From contig JAWNZC010000470.1 of assembly GCA_035771165.1 (NCBI GenBank), positions 3,820,501 through 3,884,500 of the forward strand: a stretch of DNA of 64,000 nt. The letters run 5' to 3'. Made by a program: the position numbers and the translations under genes. Shown here piece after piece: positions 23,201-37,900 of the stretch. This stretch comes from Paragorgia papillata (Eukaryota > Cnidaria > Anthozoa > Scleralcyonacea > Coralliidae). The notes below the pieces were generated by a model. It saw nothing but the letters and a program-made list of their open reading frames with translations, was not told the origin of the DNA and did not search any database. Positions within the stretch are counted from its first letter, which is position 1; each line of letters starts with the position of its first letter.

Positions 23201-26200
23201 TCTTATCAAACATTGTTCTAAATGTTCAGATAGTTTTGCCTTTTTGTTTGCAGAAGTCTCCCCATACAAGATTGTAACTACTTTGCTTCAAATTTGGTGT
23301 AGATATACTCCATAGGCATAAACGAATTCATTTTCTTATTCGAAAATGTCAAACTGAATATATTTCCATTACTTTCGACCCTCTTCTCTCGTACAAAAAT
23401 TTTAGCAGACGCCATGTTTGATTTTTTAGCCTAGTTTCCAGGTTTTGCTTGCGGCGTGAATATGCCGTGGCTTCTGATTGGTCAGAATAGGAGTATTCCA
23501 GCTATAAGAAGGTTTGTCATTGGATAACGCTACTATGGTCTATCACCAATAGACCATGGTAGCTCAGCCAATCAGAAAGCCGGATTTGTAATAGACCACG
23601 AGTTGGTTGATACTAATTATATATATCCATCAAATCGCAACTTTCGCGGCTCAAACGAAAGAAATCTTTGTTAGAAAAATTGGTGTACAGCTAAAATATA
23701 CGCAATTAATGGAGCAGATGTTGCAGTGGGATGAACCAACAATATTAAACACGACTAGAAACGTTTGAAAAAGCAAGAAACATTGCGATAAAGACCGGAA
23801 AAGATGCCGACAAATGTGACTGAAAAAAGAAAAGAAAAGATGTTTCATGTCTGTTCAAAGCCAGCAAAAGACTTATGCACTGGTATATCTTGCTTAACTC
23901 GAGAGAGAACAATGAAATGAAAAGAACATTAAAACAAACAGCTTCTTAATTTACATTTTGAAAATAACTGATCGTTTTTTTGTGAAGAACCGAACGAGAA
24001 AACAAGGAAAAACCAAGCGCCGTAGGTAAAAAGACAAATTGAATTGGCATTGTTTGCAGTATATAAGCATCTGAACAGAGCCAAAAGAAAATTTAACGGT
24101 AAGTGATTCATATTTAACTTACCAGTTTTGTTTAGCTGATTAGAGTCTGTATATATCCAAAACCTTTTCGGTAAATCAGTTAAAACGGCAAAAATCCTGT
24201 CAAATAATATACATTTTCCCAGGTGTTTTTTTTCCAAATGTTCGAGTGAAACCATAGTAGCCCAAAAATCCGCGTAGAAGCCGCCGAACGCGAGTCACAA
24301 CAAAACTCGCCCCATTCCCCTTCTAGCTGTCGCGCGCCGCAAGGCCCCTTGCATTGTAATGATTATAATAGTATTCGGTGTTTATTGCGGTAACTTGCTT
24401 TACCTTCCCGTGTTTTTTTTACAGTGTTCTCTATTCATGCTTAAAACACTTAAACAGTGATTAAAACGTCCTTTTTTGGAGATGACATTGTAATTTTTTG
24501 GTCTTCTTAACTGTTTGTACGATAGATTTTGTACTGACGCAAACTCGACTGAAACTGATTGGTTTTTTGTTCTTGCGTTGTGAGAAGCGCTGGCTGTTTT
24601 TGTTTTCAAATATGACAAATTATATACGGCGGTATAAACATTTGCAAATAACCAGTTCAGTAATGTGGGTCTTTCACTTTTAAAGAATATCATATGCATG
24701 CAAACTTACCAGAAAAAAGCGTTGACATTACTTGCAAAATCCCTTTGGCTTCTCCTTTTCCATCACAGACGGACCTTCGGCTTTGCTTTTTGTTTATCTT
24801 AATAAGTAGACTGTTTTCGGAAAACAAAGAAAGCTTGTTTTTCTTTTCGTTATATATTTCGTGTTTTCGATAAACAGTAAGCTTATTAATAATTTATTTA
24901 GATAAAAAGTAAATGCTAAAAGTACATTGCCTTTGTTGGCTTTGGCAATTTCTTTTGACGGTATTTCGTCTTTGTTTATCTTTTAAAAACATAATTGTAA
25001 AATATATATTTTTTCATACGTACCAGAACTAAATCGTTTCGAGTTTCCTTTATCACATCTTTTGTTTAAAAAGTCCTTTACTTTGGGCTTTATTATAAAT
25101 AAAAACGATAAATAAATTTCACCGTCGGCCGACGTCGGGTATCTTTCTTTCACGTATCACTGCCAACAATCCTGCCAAGTTTTTCACTTTTTATTTTGTG
25201 CTGATTAACCCCCCTGTAGCTCTTTTTCCCCCTCCAGGAACGTCATAGTTTGTGTATTTTATTGACAAATAGGCTTACTATTGCTGCTTTAAAAAAATGA
25301 CGAATACGTCGACCCGCATAGAGATAGGGAAAATCTTCAACAAAATTTCACAGATTTGTGTCTATTTTACCTCTTTCCCGGCTGTTTTGAAACGAAATTT
25401 GTTTGTGACAAGAAAGCAAAATTATCCGGGTTTAATGTATCGTTAGTTTTTTTGTCAGTTTTCATCACGTTGTACCAAGTATTTTCCCATTTGTTCAAGT
25501 AGTTTGTTCGTAAACCATGAATTACTTGCCAACCTTATGTATTTCTATATAATATGATGTAATCATTACAATGCAAGGGGCCTTGCGGCGCGCGACAGCT
25601 AGAAGGGGAATGGGGCGAGTTTTGTTGTGACTCGCGTTCAGCGGCTTCTACGGGGATTTTTGGGCTACCTATGGTGAAACTTTGCATTATAGTTCTTCCC
25701 TGGTTTGTTTTTTCTCTCTCATACTTATAGTTTTCAGGCTGTTAACTACGTTTTTTTCTGTTCTGATGCTTTTCTTCGAGGTTCAACATTGGAATTATAT
25801 TAAAACAGTTAGTCACATTTATAAGCCTCTGTAATTATTGTTGTTTGTTTTTGCCAACAGTTTTTGGCGCTATTAGGACGTGGCACAAATTTTTCCTCAA
25901 CCACTGCTATATATTTTGGAATAAAACATTGCTTTGGAAATTGGTCAATAATAGAAAAACGACATGTATAAAACAGGATGTAAACGTAAACGTATATGTA
26001 AAAGCGGGCGATGGGTTGTTGCGTTTATGTATTTCTAGTTATACCCATATCAGATCTTCACATTTGATATGGGCTGGGTGGTCAGACGGGCAGTTGCTAG
26101 CTGTTGATTCTTGTCTCGATAATTAGGGTTGTGGTTAGGATTAGTTTAGTTGCTTGTTTTGCTGCTAATTACGGTTGCGAAGTGTGAGACAAATAATACT

Positions 26201-29200
26201 TTGGGTTTCTATATACTATACAATGAGGGCCATCGTTGATAATACCCATGTTGGTAAAGATGTCACCCTTCTTTATTCAAATGATTAATAATAATAATAC
26301 AGTGACAAAATTTCAAATGTTTCTAACTGGTCTCTTGTCATTTTCTCTTTAGTTTGAACCTTTTGATGGGAAATGTTTCGCTGCAGCAACTGAAACTGGC
26401 AATATTCAGGTAAAGTATATATATCCTCAAATCAAATCAAATAAAATTTATTCACCACTTTACAAGAATTTACAAATTTAAATAAAATAAAATAACAGTG
26501 GCAAAGTAGCCCAATAGAAACCAGCAGGCTTATAGGTCTTGGGTTACCTATTTACATTGAATACAATCTACCATATAACATGGACGCTAGCATGATGATA
26601 CAGAATTTTATTAAAGTGAATAATAATCAGATATAAATAGACGACTGTTTTGATTAATACCAAGCGTTCAACGACAGAAAGTTTTAATTACCAGAACAAA
26701 GAAACGTCTTCAGTTTGGATTTAGAACAAGCAGCACGAATATTCTGGTTAAGAGCATTAAAAAATGTTGGACCCTTGTAGTTTACAGAAAATTGTCTAAT
26801 TTTTGTCCTACAAAAAGGAGGATAGTTCAAAATAGTCCCAAATATTAGAAAAGATTAGTACTCTCCGTCCGTCTGCTCATCTGTTTCAGGTTTGAAATAG
26901 ATCCAAATATTACTTAGCACGCTCTCCTGCACGCCTGCCCGTCGCGTAGATAGTCAGAAAAATAATGCATGTTTTCTTTTCTTTTAGCTTTGGGACATGC
27001 GCAAACCTGATAATTATTACGACCAATTTGTGGCACATTGTGGTCCTGTTTTCTCACTTGATTGGCATCCAGAGGTGCGAAGTTGGCTTGGGACTGCTGG
27101 AAGAGATAAACTTATTAAGGTAATTACGTTTACTGTACTTTGAACAATAACGAGCACTTCATCCATAAAGCCTGGTAGACGGGTAAACGCTTAAACACTA
27201 GGTTTCGGTATAAAAGGGGCGTGCCCTGGGGTTTTGACCGAGATCAGTGGGTTTTTAACGTTTAGTTGTCAATCAACCGTTATGTGTGTAAACATCTCAG
27301 GCTACGTTTACACGGTACCGTACGAATCCGAGACCGGTCTCGAATTCGTCCTATTTCGTCGTGTAAACAGGCGAAACCGTACTAATTCGAGACCTGTTCC
27401 GAATTTTTCTTCGGTGTGAACAGGTGGAACCGTACGAATTCGAGACCTGAATTCGTCCTGTACCGTGTAAACGGGGTCTAAGACTACATTCGCTCAAACA
27501 TTGTCTTTACATGGCTTATCTGCTGACCAAAACCTCGTATAAAACATTGAAGAAAACAGGTAATTAAGAACTACAGATAGTATTTCAAGTGCTTGTGTTT
27601 CATGTTATTTTTTTTTCTTGAAACAAATTTATGTCACTCATCTTTCGAGTTCAAATTGTGTGGCCATGCGGTGTCAAGAGTGTTTTGTTTCTGAGCAGAT
27701 TTAAATTTTGGCACATGTGAAGTAGGAGGAGCTTTTATAGCGGAACGTCGTTTTAACTAAATAGGGCCATTTAAACAGGAGAAAATAAGTAGCGACTTAA
27801 TTAAGACGCGTCCTATTTAAGTCGCAAACACACTTGTATAGGCCCGTATAAATGGTCAATTTGTTCGTGAGCAAAGTAAGTCGCGACTAAAATAAGAACA
27901 GGGTTGAAAGCTAGTCCAAAGTAAGTCGCGACTAAAATAAGAACAGGGTTGAAAGCTAGTCCAAAATAAGTCGCGACTTACTAGAAATTGACCGTTTATA
28001 CGAGTGTGTTCGCGACTTAGATAAGACACGTCTTAATTAAGCCGCGACTTATTTTCTCCCGTTAAATGGCCCTAATATGTTCTTTTCAAAAATGCTCTAG
28101 GTATGGGATACTCAACAAAAGCCAGTAGTTATTCATCCTATCCAATCTATCGCAGAAGTGATCCGCATTAAATGGAGACCTGCGAGGAAATACCACATTG
28201 CAAGGTATTATACAACTCTGATTATACTTACCCAGAAGAGAATTGTTGATACACGTTACTCTGACTTAACCTTTTCTTTGCATAATGAGTAAACTAGTCT
28301 TGTGTTAGCGTGACTGAGAGTAAGATACATATGATAGGTAATGTCACATGCGGCCAAGAAAGAGATTTGGACTACTGCATTTCTTCTATTAACACTTTGA
28401 AGCCTGACGACGAGTCTTTAGTATTTTATTCTGGCTAACGCCAGACGATTTTATTCAGCACAGGGAGAGGCCAAGGACTCAAAGTGTTAAGCTTACACTC
28501 TATTAAGCCCCTTTAATTAGCCTCGCCCAACTGAACAGATGGCATAGGCTACGTCCACACGTATACGTTTTCGTAGCGTTTTCATATTGTTCTCCGTCCT
28601 CAAGGGAATAGAAAACAATGGTCCACTTACCTGAAACAATATGAAAACGCTACGAAAACGTATACGTGTGGACGTAGCCATAATGAGTAATGGTAGCGAA
28701 ACAAAATGTAAACACATTGACAATATTTCTAAATCTACATTGTTTGTAGGCTTTGATTCATTGTTTTAGGGTTTTTGCCCCAGGAGTGTCCTTATCTCTA
28801 AGTACATGTATGTGAATGTTTTGCGGTCTTCGCTTTCTCGCAAAGAAATTGATTAAGCAAAATTTTCCTTATTACAGTGGCATACGTTTGTCATGAATTT
28901 TTGTTTTAAGAATCTTTTTTAATTTGTGACATTTTTTTGCAGTTGTGCATTACTGGTAGACATTTGTGTAAGTGTTTGGGACATACGCAGGCCGTATATT
29001 CCACATGCTCAGTTCACTAAACACAGCGATGCTGTAACAGGTACTAGTAAACTCTTAATGATAGTTTATTTCAAAATTCAAAGATTGATTTCGTTTGCTC
29101 TTCTTCTCATAATTTGTAGTTTTCAGAGATCTAAGTGCGTTTCTTAAATATCACAGTGTCGGAATTTTGAAGTCTAATTTCTGTTTTACCTATTCATTTA

Positions 29201-32200
29201 AAAAAACTTGAAGTACCCTCGAATCTCAAAAATTTGTTGCGGGACATGGATTCTCAAGATTCATTCTTAAACTAGATTACGATTTTCTGGTTCGTTTTGC
29301 AAGGACATCTTCCGAAGACTTTTACCGTCATTTGTCAAATGCCAAACTAGACCAGCTATTAACAAATCAATCCAAAACATCAGGTTCCGTAAAATCAAAA
29401 TCTGGATATCAAAAATCGCTACGATCAAAATCAAAATCGCTACGATCGCCGCCGATCGCTCAAAAATTATCTCGGCCTAAAAATTAAAAGACCCCGTTTA
29501 CACTAGAGCAAAAGTATCCGGATTCACATTGTTTTTTGTTCCCATGAGGATGAAAAACAATGTGAATCCGGATACTTTTGCTCTAGTGTAAACGGGGCCT
29601 AAGGCGGCCATGGTTGATCGCGGCCATTGTTTTAATGGTCCACTGGGATGCATACTGATCGCCAAGATCGCTGAGATTGCAAAATCACCTTTTCCATATA
29701 AAACGCAACGATCGTTTGAACATTTTCTATCTCAGCGATTGTGGCGATCGCGAACGTAGCGATCGTAGCGTCAGTGGTTTCCATATGGTCGCTGCTATTC
29801 GCCAAGTTCATTTTCGAGCGATCGTAGCGATTATATGGAAACAGGCTTGAGGATAATATATACCGAGTTATATACCGAAGGAGTCGTCACTGAAAGAATG
29901 AAGCCTGCAACTCACTTATTTACTTATTTTGTTACAGGAATTGTGTGGCACAGAGATCCCAATATTTTATTTTCATGTGGCAAAGATTCCATGATTTACC
30001 GGAATTGTTTTGTGGATGCCTACCGACCTGCAGAGCATGTAACACCCGTTGCTCTTGGTATTAGCTCTACTGGAAATATTGCGTTTGCCAGAAGTGATCA
30101 ACTGAATAATACACCAGATCCAAAACCTAAGCCGTAAGGAGTTTTCTTTTTCACTTTTTTTGCAAATTGAATTTCTAAAGATATTTATAGTTTCTCTATT
30201 CTAATAACATTTCAATCTATTTTACTTAAGATGAAGTAATACGAGCAACAAATTGCTGCAACATTGTTGCGTTGCAAGTTGAATTGCGTTGTTGCACTGC
30301 ACGTATTACCGCCCACCTTAAACATTGTCACGCAACATGTTGTAGCAAGTTGAATCAGCATGTTGCAGCAAGTAGAACTGTAGTCAAAAAATTTTCAACC
30401 TGCAACAAAATCATTGTTTGTGACAATGTTTGAGGTGGGTGGTAATACGTGCAACAACGCTTTTCAACTTGCAAAGCAACAATGTTGCGTTGAAAGTTGA
30501 AGAAACATGTTGCCCGTATTACCTCGCCTTTAGTTCTTAATTGACTATCGCGTCATATTGTGTTATTTGCTGTGAGCATAAGAAAGATGCATTACAAAAT
30601 TGAAATTAAACATTGTATATTTTAAAGTAAAATTGATTGAAATTTTATTTCAAAATTCATACTCAAAATATTTGTTCCACTGGTTTTTGACATTTTTGCG
30701 ATATATTCCTAATACTACATGTACTTGTACTCGCATTTATGGTGTTTGTCTTATTTGAAAGAACACTTAAAATGGTAGAGTAACATATTTTGCAGTTTTT
30801 CGTTTCCTTGCTTCGTTCTTGAGATATTTTAGTTTGTTTGATATGCAAATTAAACATTTTGACGTCACACGTGCATAATGAGTTATCGAAAATATTTTAT
30901 TAATAACACATTAATACACATTAATAACACGTTTATAACACGTTTTTTATTAATACTTCTCGATGTTGCGCATCTCTTATAAGTGAGTTTATTTTCGACA
31001 GGAAATCAAATATTCACTTGACAACCTCACTTGGGTCTATGCGATTGCAACAGCCAACCAAACTGGAGGAAGTTACACCTGTGACCAGCACTTTGTTTAA
31101 TTTTTCCGTTAATTTCCTTAATGTAAGTTACTACAGTAGAATTGTTTCTTTATTTTTCGTTTTCTTTCTCGTCCCCGTTTTCGTCTTTGTCTATTTCTTC
31201 ACCTAGAAAACACTGTATATCGCGGTTTGTTAACAGTTCTTATTTTTATCGACAGGACCAAGACAATTTCCGAATTTTAGCAAAGAACTACCGCCTTGGT
31301 GGACAATCATTTAGCGAACTATGCGATCACAACTCTGAGGTATTTAGAAACAAAATGTGCTGCACTCCTGTGTTGCCACTTTATCAGATATAAAACTACG
31401 ACTGATACTGATTTCCCATTTCCTCATGAATTATTAATGCCTTTTTGAAGAATGAATTATTAATGCCTTTTTGAAAAATGAATTATTAATGCCTTTTTGA
31501 AGAATGAATTAAATTTTTTATTTGTACTTACTTTGCCGAATTTTTTCTCATACTCCGTACTAATCAAATACAATTTTTCCAGCTTTTTTATTTTTTGTTT
31601 TTTTGTTTTCAGCTCTGCAGCCGGCTACACCTTGACCATCACGCCCAGACCTGGAACTTAATAAAAGTCTTGTATTCCTGCAGTTTTTCGGACCTTTTTG
31701 GTTCCAACTTGAGTCCTGCAAATGTTGCCAAAGCGGTAGCCACTAATTGCACAGCACCAGCTATAGGAACGGTTGCTATGGAAACCGTGACTGCAAGTGG
31801 TAAATACTTGTGAAGTAATGTGCACCATGCTACAGTCGTTCATTAAAATATCTTTTTGCGTCTTATGCGCAAAGACAGTTATTTGCAGCTGACATAGAAC
31901 TGATTGAACCTCACAACCATTCAAAGCCTGGAGAAAACTAAATTGAGTAATATAGCCATTGTTAACTTAACTTGTAGGACGATCTGCCGATACATCGTCA
32001 GTGAATCCCGAAGATAAAGAGGTTCAGAGTATAATGAATGCCAAAGAAACAACTGGAGAAAAAGCAGGTATGTACAAATATTATCACGCCTTTAAGCCTA
32101 AAACAAAGCATGTTATGTTTAACAAAACTAGGGGCGTTTTGCATATATTTCTAGCAAATGGTTTAAAAATGGACGGTTTTGGGAACAATAAAAATCGTTC

Positions 32201-34783
32201 TTATAGTCTTGAGCGAACAATAATGGGCATCTTAAGTTTCTGTTTTGCACTTTGGGACGGAACAGAAACGGAACGATTTATTTGCGAAAATGTTGTGAGC
32301 ATTCTGTTTTTCAAGGTGATCACAAAAATGTGACGTAATTTTCCAGGGACGGGGGTAAAATGTCTTAGGGTCGGTCACAACACTAAAACTAGTTGGGGAG
32401 CATGATGAGCTGAAAGCATGGTCATGAGTTGATTTGAGGTTTGTAATTAGCTTTTTTCAGGTGCGCAAGGTGCGCTACGTCCCCACTCCCCAACCTCGTT
32501 CCCAGGGCCTTTTCTACGTCCCGTTTTCAAATCGGAGGGGCGGAGACCGCGCCTGAGATAAACCCTTTGCCCCATATATAATCTGCCACTGGTTTTCGTG
32601 GAACATTCAACACACGTCAATGGTTATCTTTTTTCCCCTCCTAGATGATTCATCAGCAAGTGGTGACGACATCACTGAAAATGAAACATTTTTTGCTGAT
32701 AAAGGTAGCTTACGTTTTCTCGAAATACATCTTACTGCTTTGTGTATATTATCGTTTCTTAGTTAAATTAAATTTAATGAGGTCTTAGTAGGGTCAGGTT
32801 AATAAATGACGACGTTGTTACAGTAATACTGTAGTTTATTCTCGCTAACTTATAGCTTGTCAGAAATTAAATGGGGCATCAGTGTGGTGTGTACACTGGT
32901 AGCCAAAATTAATGAACCGCGGCCAAAGGAAAACAGTGTTATCAGACAAAATCCATAAAAAAGACAAATTAAAGTATTATGGTTCTTTTTCCAGAATGTC
33001 AGAAAGAAATTATGCTTGATATAAATGAAATTTCTAGGTTATGAAAGAGTTTTGAAAAATACTCCCAAAAAATACAGAAATAAAAATCTTTGATGTTTTA
33101 ATACACTTCAAAAACTCATTAATAATTTCATGAATAATATTGTGAAAACACAAAGGAAAATCATGACCGTGACGTGTCTCTATATGTGATAGAGACACGC
33201 TCGCTATTTTCGATGAACTTTTTCTTCGATTTTGCGGCTCAGACAACTTCTATTTTCAAAATTGATTTCTATATGAGCTTATTATATGGATAGTTTTTGA
33301 AGCTATTAAAACATTCGCAGTACGTGTTTTATCAGGTCTAAAACACTCGGCTATCGCCTCGTGTTTTAAATCTGATAAAACACTGCTGCTCATGTTTTAG
33401 ATAGTACTTTGAGATATACAGGAATTCACTTCTAGTATAACTCTATTGCATTCTAAAAACATTACGGGAAAGTTGAAAAACTTACAGAAATATATGTGGC
33501 TCGTTAATTTTCGCCACAGTGCAACTGATCCTAGCTAAACTCCTTCCAAAACGCCTTATAACCTAGACGATCCTAGACGTGTACACCAACCTTTGGAAAA
33601 TGGTTACAACTACGCTGCACTTTTGTTATTTTTTTAATTTTAATAATTGAGAAACTCGAGAGTTAAATAAACTTTTTTGTTGATAGATTTCGTATTCAGT
33701 GAAGAACAGGATTTCCAATTTGACTCTGAGAATATATGCTCAGATATGCAAAATGATGACTATACTCTGGCAAATGTAAGTTTTTGCTTTGTTACAAAAC
33801 ACAGCTATAGGTTAGTAACTTAGAGAGCTATGTGTACGTAGGGAAAATCAAGTACTTACTTAGACCTTGTTAACCCTGTGCAAATTGAGAAAAGTTATTT
33901 GACGGCCTCTACTGGCAATCGAACCTAAGGACTCTCGCTTAACGTACCAACGCTCTAACCACTGGGACTTAAAGTTACCACTTGGGAAAATTACCACTGA
34001 GACAGAATTATTTATTTATATTTATATCTTTATATTTTATTATATATTTATATTTTATCACGTTGCCCAAAATCTATCTTGCTCTACCTTCAAAATTATC
34101 GAGCACTCTGTGGTCTATTGTAAACGACTACTTTAACTATTATATATATTTAAAATACTCATTAATAATTCATGAAGAAAACACAAAAGAAATCAATACC
34201 GTAGCAGAGGTTGTAAATTGGATACAGCATCGTCCTGATTTACATAAACTTTAGCTTCGATTTTATCGGCTAAAATAGAGTATATCGCTAAAATAGTTGG
34301 TAAATATGGTTCTTTAGATGCATTCGTATCTTAAGTAATATACAACATTCGCGGCAGTGGCGTAGCCAGGGGGGGGAGATGTGGGAGCCGCGGCTCCCCC
34401 CCTTTGCACGAAAAAAAATTGAGCGACGAACAAATTAACATTGAACGTATTATAGAACGATTCGCCAGCGCAAAAACCCGAAGACTACTGCTGTTATAGG
34501 TGTTCTAATCTATTAAAAGTGTTTTGTTTTGAGAATTTTATATGATGTTTTGAGTTTTACATCCAGAATTTTATGAAACCTCCCCCTCCCCCAAATGCAG
34601 GAGATGACATTCTAGAGACTCTAGATTCCAAAATTTAATGGGGCATTATGGGGATGGGTGTCTGGCAGTCTGGGTGATGCCCCGGATCTCCCTAGAAATT
34701 TCTCACACTTTCGGCATTCGCTAATTGGCTCCCCCCTTTCACAGTCCTGGCTACGCCACTGATTCGCGGCCGTGTTGTATATA

Positions 34784-34845
<62 letters not shown>

Positions 34846-34879
34846 CACTGGCATTTAGCAAGAGTGGAAGAATATGTCA

Positions 34880-34916
<37 letters not shown>

Positions 34917-37900
34917 AATCTCAGACGCAATACCGTTGCTCAATGGGGGTATCTAATCCAGCTCAACGAAAAGTGAGGTATCTTTTTCCAGGACGAAGTA
35001 GGCTTGACTCAATTCACACATGCATAGTAAGTATAAATAGGACTGAATGCTTGCGTAACTTCAGGTTTATTTTTATCACAGTACATTGTACAATTTTTAT
35101 TTAGGAGGCCTTTGAACCAAGACAAGACATTGATGATAGGTATGAGTTTGTATATGAGTTTATTTAATAGTTGAGTCGGTTCCTTTGTTCTTCGTAGGGA
35201 TGTATATGATATATACCTAACTGTATATATACCCGGTATATATATACAGATACATCCCGTGAATTTGCAATGAGCAATCTCCTCAACTATTAAATAAGTA
35301 AGTACGGCCCCTCGGGTATGCATATCTGGCATATACAACCACCCCGCGTTAATACGACCACCTCATTATTGTATTATTACGAAGTAGTGTAATACTCCCG
35401 CGTTAATACGACCACCCCCTTATTATGTTTGGCTTGTTAACGAGGTTCTACTGTATACTAAAAGACCTAGGGGAGCACGGATGGCTTGTGCTGTTAGGGC
35501 GGATGGCGTGTGCTGTTATGGCGTGTGCTGTTAGGGCGCTGCCTCTTACCAATAGTTAAGCCCGGTTAGACGGGGTTAGTACTTGGATGGGTGACCGTCT
35601 GAGAACAACCCCGTTATCGAGCTTGGGACTCGTGTGAGTAGAGTTTAGTTGGTCTCTCCTGTTGCTCCGAGGGTTTTTCGCCGGGTTCTCCGGTTTTCCT
35701 CCGTAAAATCAACACCTAGGGCTTAGCTGGGATCCGTGGTCTGAACTGTGTCGTATGGCGGCTGCTTAAAGCGCCTTTGATATGCCTCGACACGGCCACA
35801 TTGAAAAATCCTTAGGAGTAATTTGATTGTAAAGATACACGTTTGATGTATTCTAATTAAAGACCTTTATTTTGAATTTTTACAAATCTGTCAATTTAAA
35901 TTGTACAGAGTACAGACTAAAAAAGAAAAGCAAATATTTCAATGAGACGAATTCGGAATACTGCGAGAAATTTTCTGATAAATATGGATATTTTACTCGT
36001 AAGAGTTATTTTCTATATGGCTTACACGTGTAGATCGCATTTGCAGTCCGTCTGGAGGTTTTGGTAGCTCCGCGTACAATAACTAATGATAAATCGAGAG
36101 CAACTGCGCTCTGTATAGCAAAACATTCTTTGAACAATCTAATTTAAATTTTAACCAATGAATAGCGACTTATGTATCTGATTGTGCTACTCAGTGGATA
36201 AGATTTCAGTTTAGTGTTTTCAAAGCATTGATAGCACTGTTCAGTTGCTAGGGCTTATCCGGGTTTTGTACAACTGGTCCCAGATGGTTACGGGTTTGAT
36301 TCTGTTTGCAGGTACTCGTGCTAGACAGCCCTTCAAGTATAACACATGTAGTTCTACAGGTTATTTGCATTTTTATTCATTGTTAGACCACCGTCTCCAG
36401 AGCCGGACCATGATAGACCAGAAACCCCAATAAGGTAAGCCATTTTTTTTAGATTGAGTAATAAAATTAATACACATTTTCTGCATACAGGAAATTGGGC
36501 CTGGTATGTTCCATTAGCCATTTCAGAATTGCGCCAGAGACCTAAGAATAGCGAGGTTGACAATGCATTGTGGGACTGTTTTTGGAGGCGAGTTCTTTGT
36601 TGAATTCCCCCGAAACAGTCCCATAATGCAATTGCAACGTCGTCATTATCTAATCTCCTGAGCAATTCCAAAATGGCAAATGTTCGGGGAATTTTATCAG
36701 GGGAATATATCAGGAGGGAAAGGCTATTAGCATAATTATAAATGGTGTTAACTAAAAATGCATATGGAATATTGCACACGTTGTAACAAGTCTGCAGCAA
36801 TGTTGTAACGTTTCGTCAAGGCGACATCGAGTGCGTTTTCTGGCAGGCTTGCCTTTGTGGACAAGTTGCTGTAAAGTTATTCTATTACAGTCAAAATGGA
36901 AATTCCTTCACACTTCCGCGTCTGTAGTTGGTTGTGTATTAGTGTATTTCTGTAGCCGCTACTGAAGCGCGAGGAAAATCTAGCGATAAAAGTCGCCAAT
37001 TCTTGATGTATATTCGTTTGTTGGTATCGATTTGGGATAAAGATCCCCATTGTATTATGATTAAATGCCATTTAAAGCTAAATTATACTATTTTTGTACA
37101 GTTTTCAACAAAACAATTTCTCAGGCTTCGGTATATAGCGGCTACAGAAATACAGTACAGTAAAACCCCGCTAACAAGAACCTACATTTTACCAAATATA
37201 TATTCTTATATAAATTAATTCTTAATTTCAGCCTGAGGTTCTTAATAGTGGTAGGTTCTTGTTAGCGGGTAATACGCAACGAACTACAGAAGAAGAAGTG
37301 TGGGAAGGTATTTCCATTTTGACTGCGTAACAAACATGTCACAGATATTTTAAACTACATACTTGCTACGCATATAAAACGTTCAAAGAAGTTTGTTCGT
37401 CTCAACCTTGTTGCGACTTGATCAGTGTAACATTGTTGCCATTTGCTGCAAACATGCATGTGCGATTTCTATTATAAACCATCTTATATTATATATACAA
37501 ACGCCAAAAAGTTGATAAGCGAATCAAAATCGTGAGAGAATATTGTGCAGGTTTAGGTTGATCAAAGATTGTTCCTTTACCCTGAATTCCACTTCAATTT
37601 TTGTGTTTCAAATAAGCCTCAGAAGTCGATCTGTGCGGCGCTTTCGCACGCGTTTGGTGCGTAGGCGTCATTTCTATAAGATCTAACTATAATAGAAAAA
37701 TTTGTGGCTAGCTTGGCTCTTATTGATACCCTGTCTCTGAGGCTTACGAAGAAACCGCTGACAGATATGTTTGTGGGCGGAAGCGGAAACGAGAGAAAAA
37801 TTAAGGGAAACCTCTGCCAACTTCCGGTCGATATCTGGCACAAATGGTCCATATCTGGGGGGGACTATGTTTTGGCATTTGGTCGGAGAGTTTCAACAAA

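Noticed and set aside
33900..33985. tRNA gene
   Set aside because: A- and B-box-like motifs are present but the acceptor and anticodon arms do not pair; a SINE remnant is more likely.
35540..35620. 5S rRNA gene
   Set aside because: Only the promoter half resembles 5S rRNA, and it is fused to a repeat body found elsewhere; this is a SINE head.
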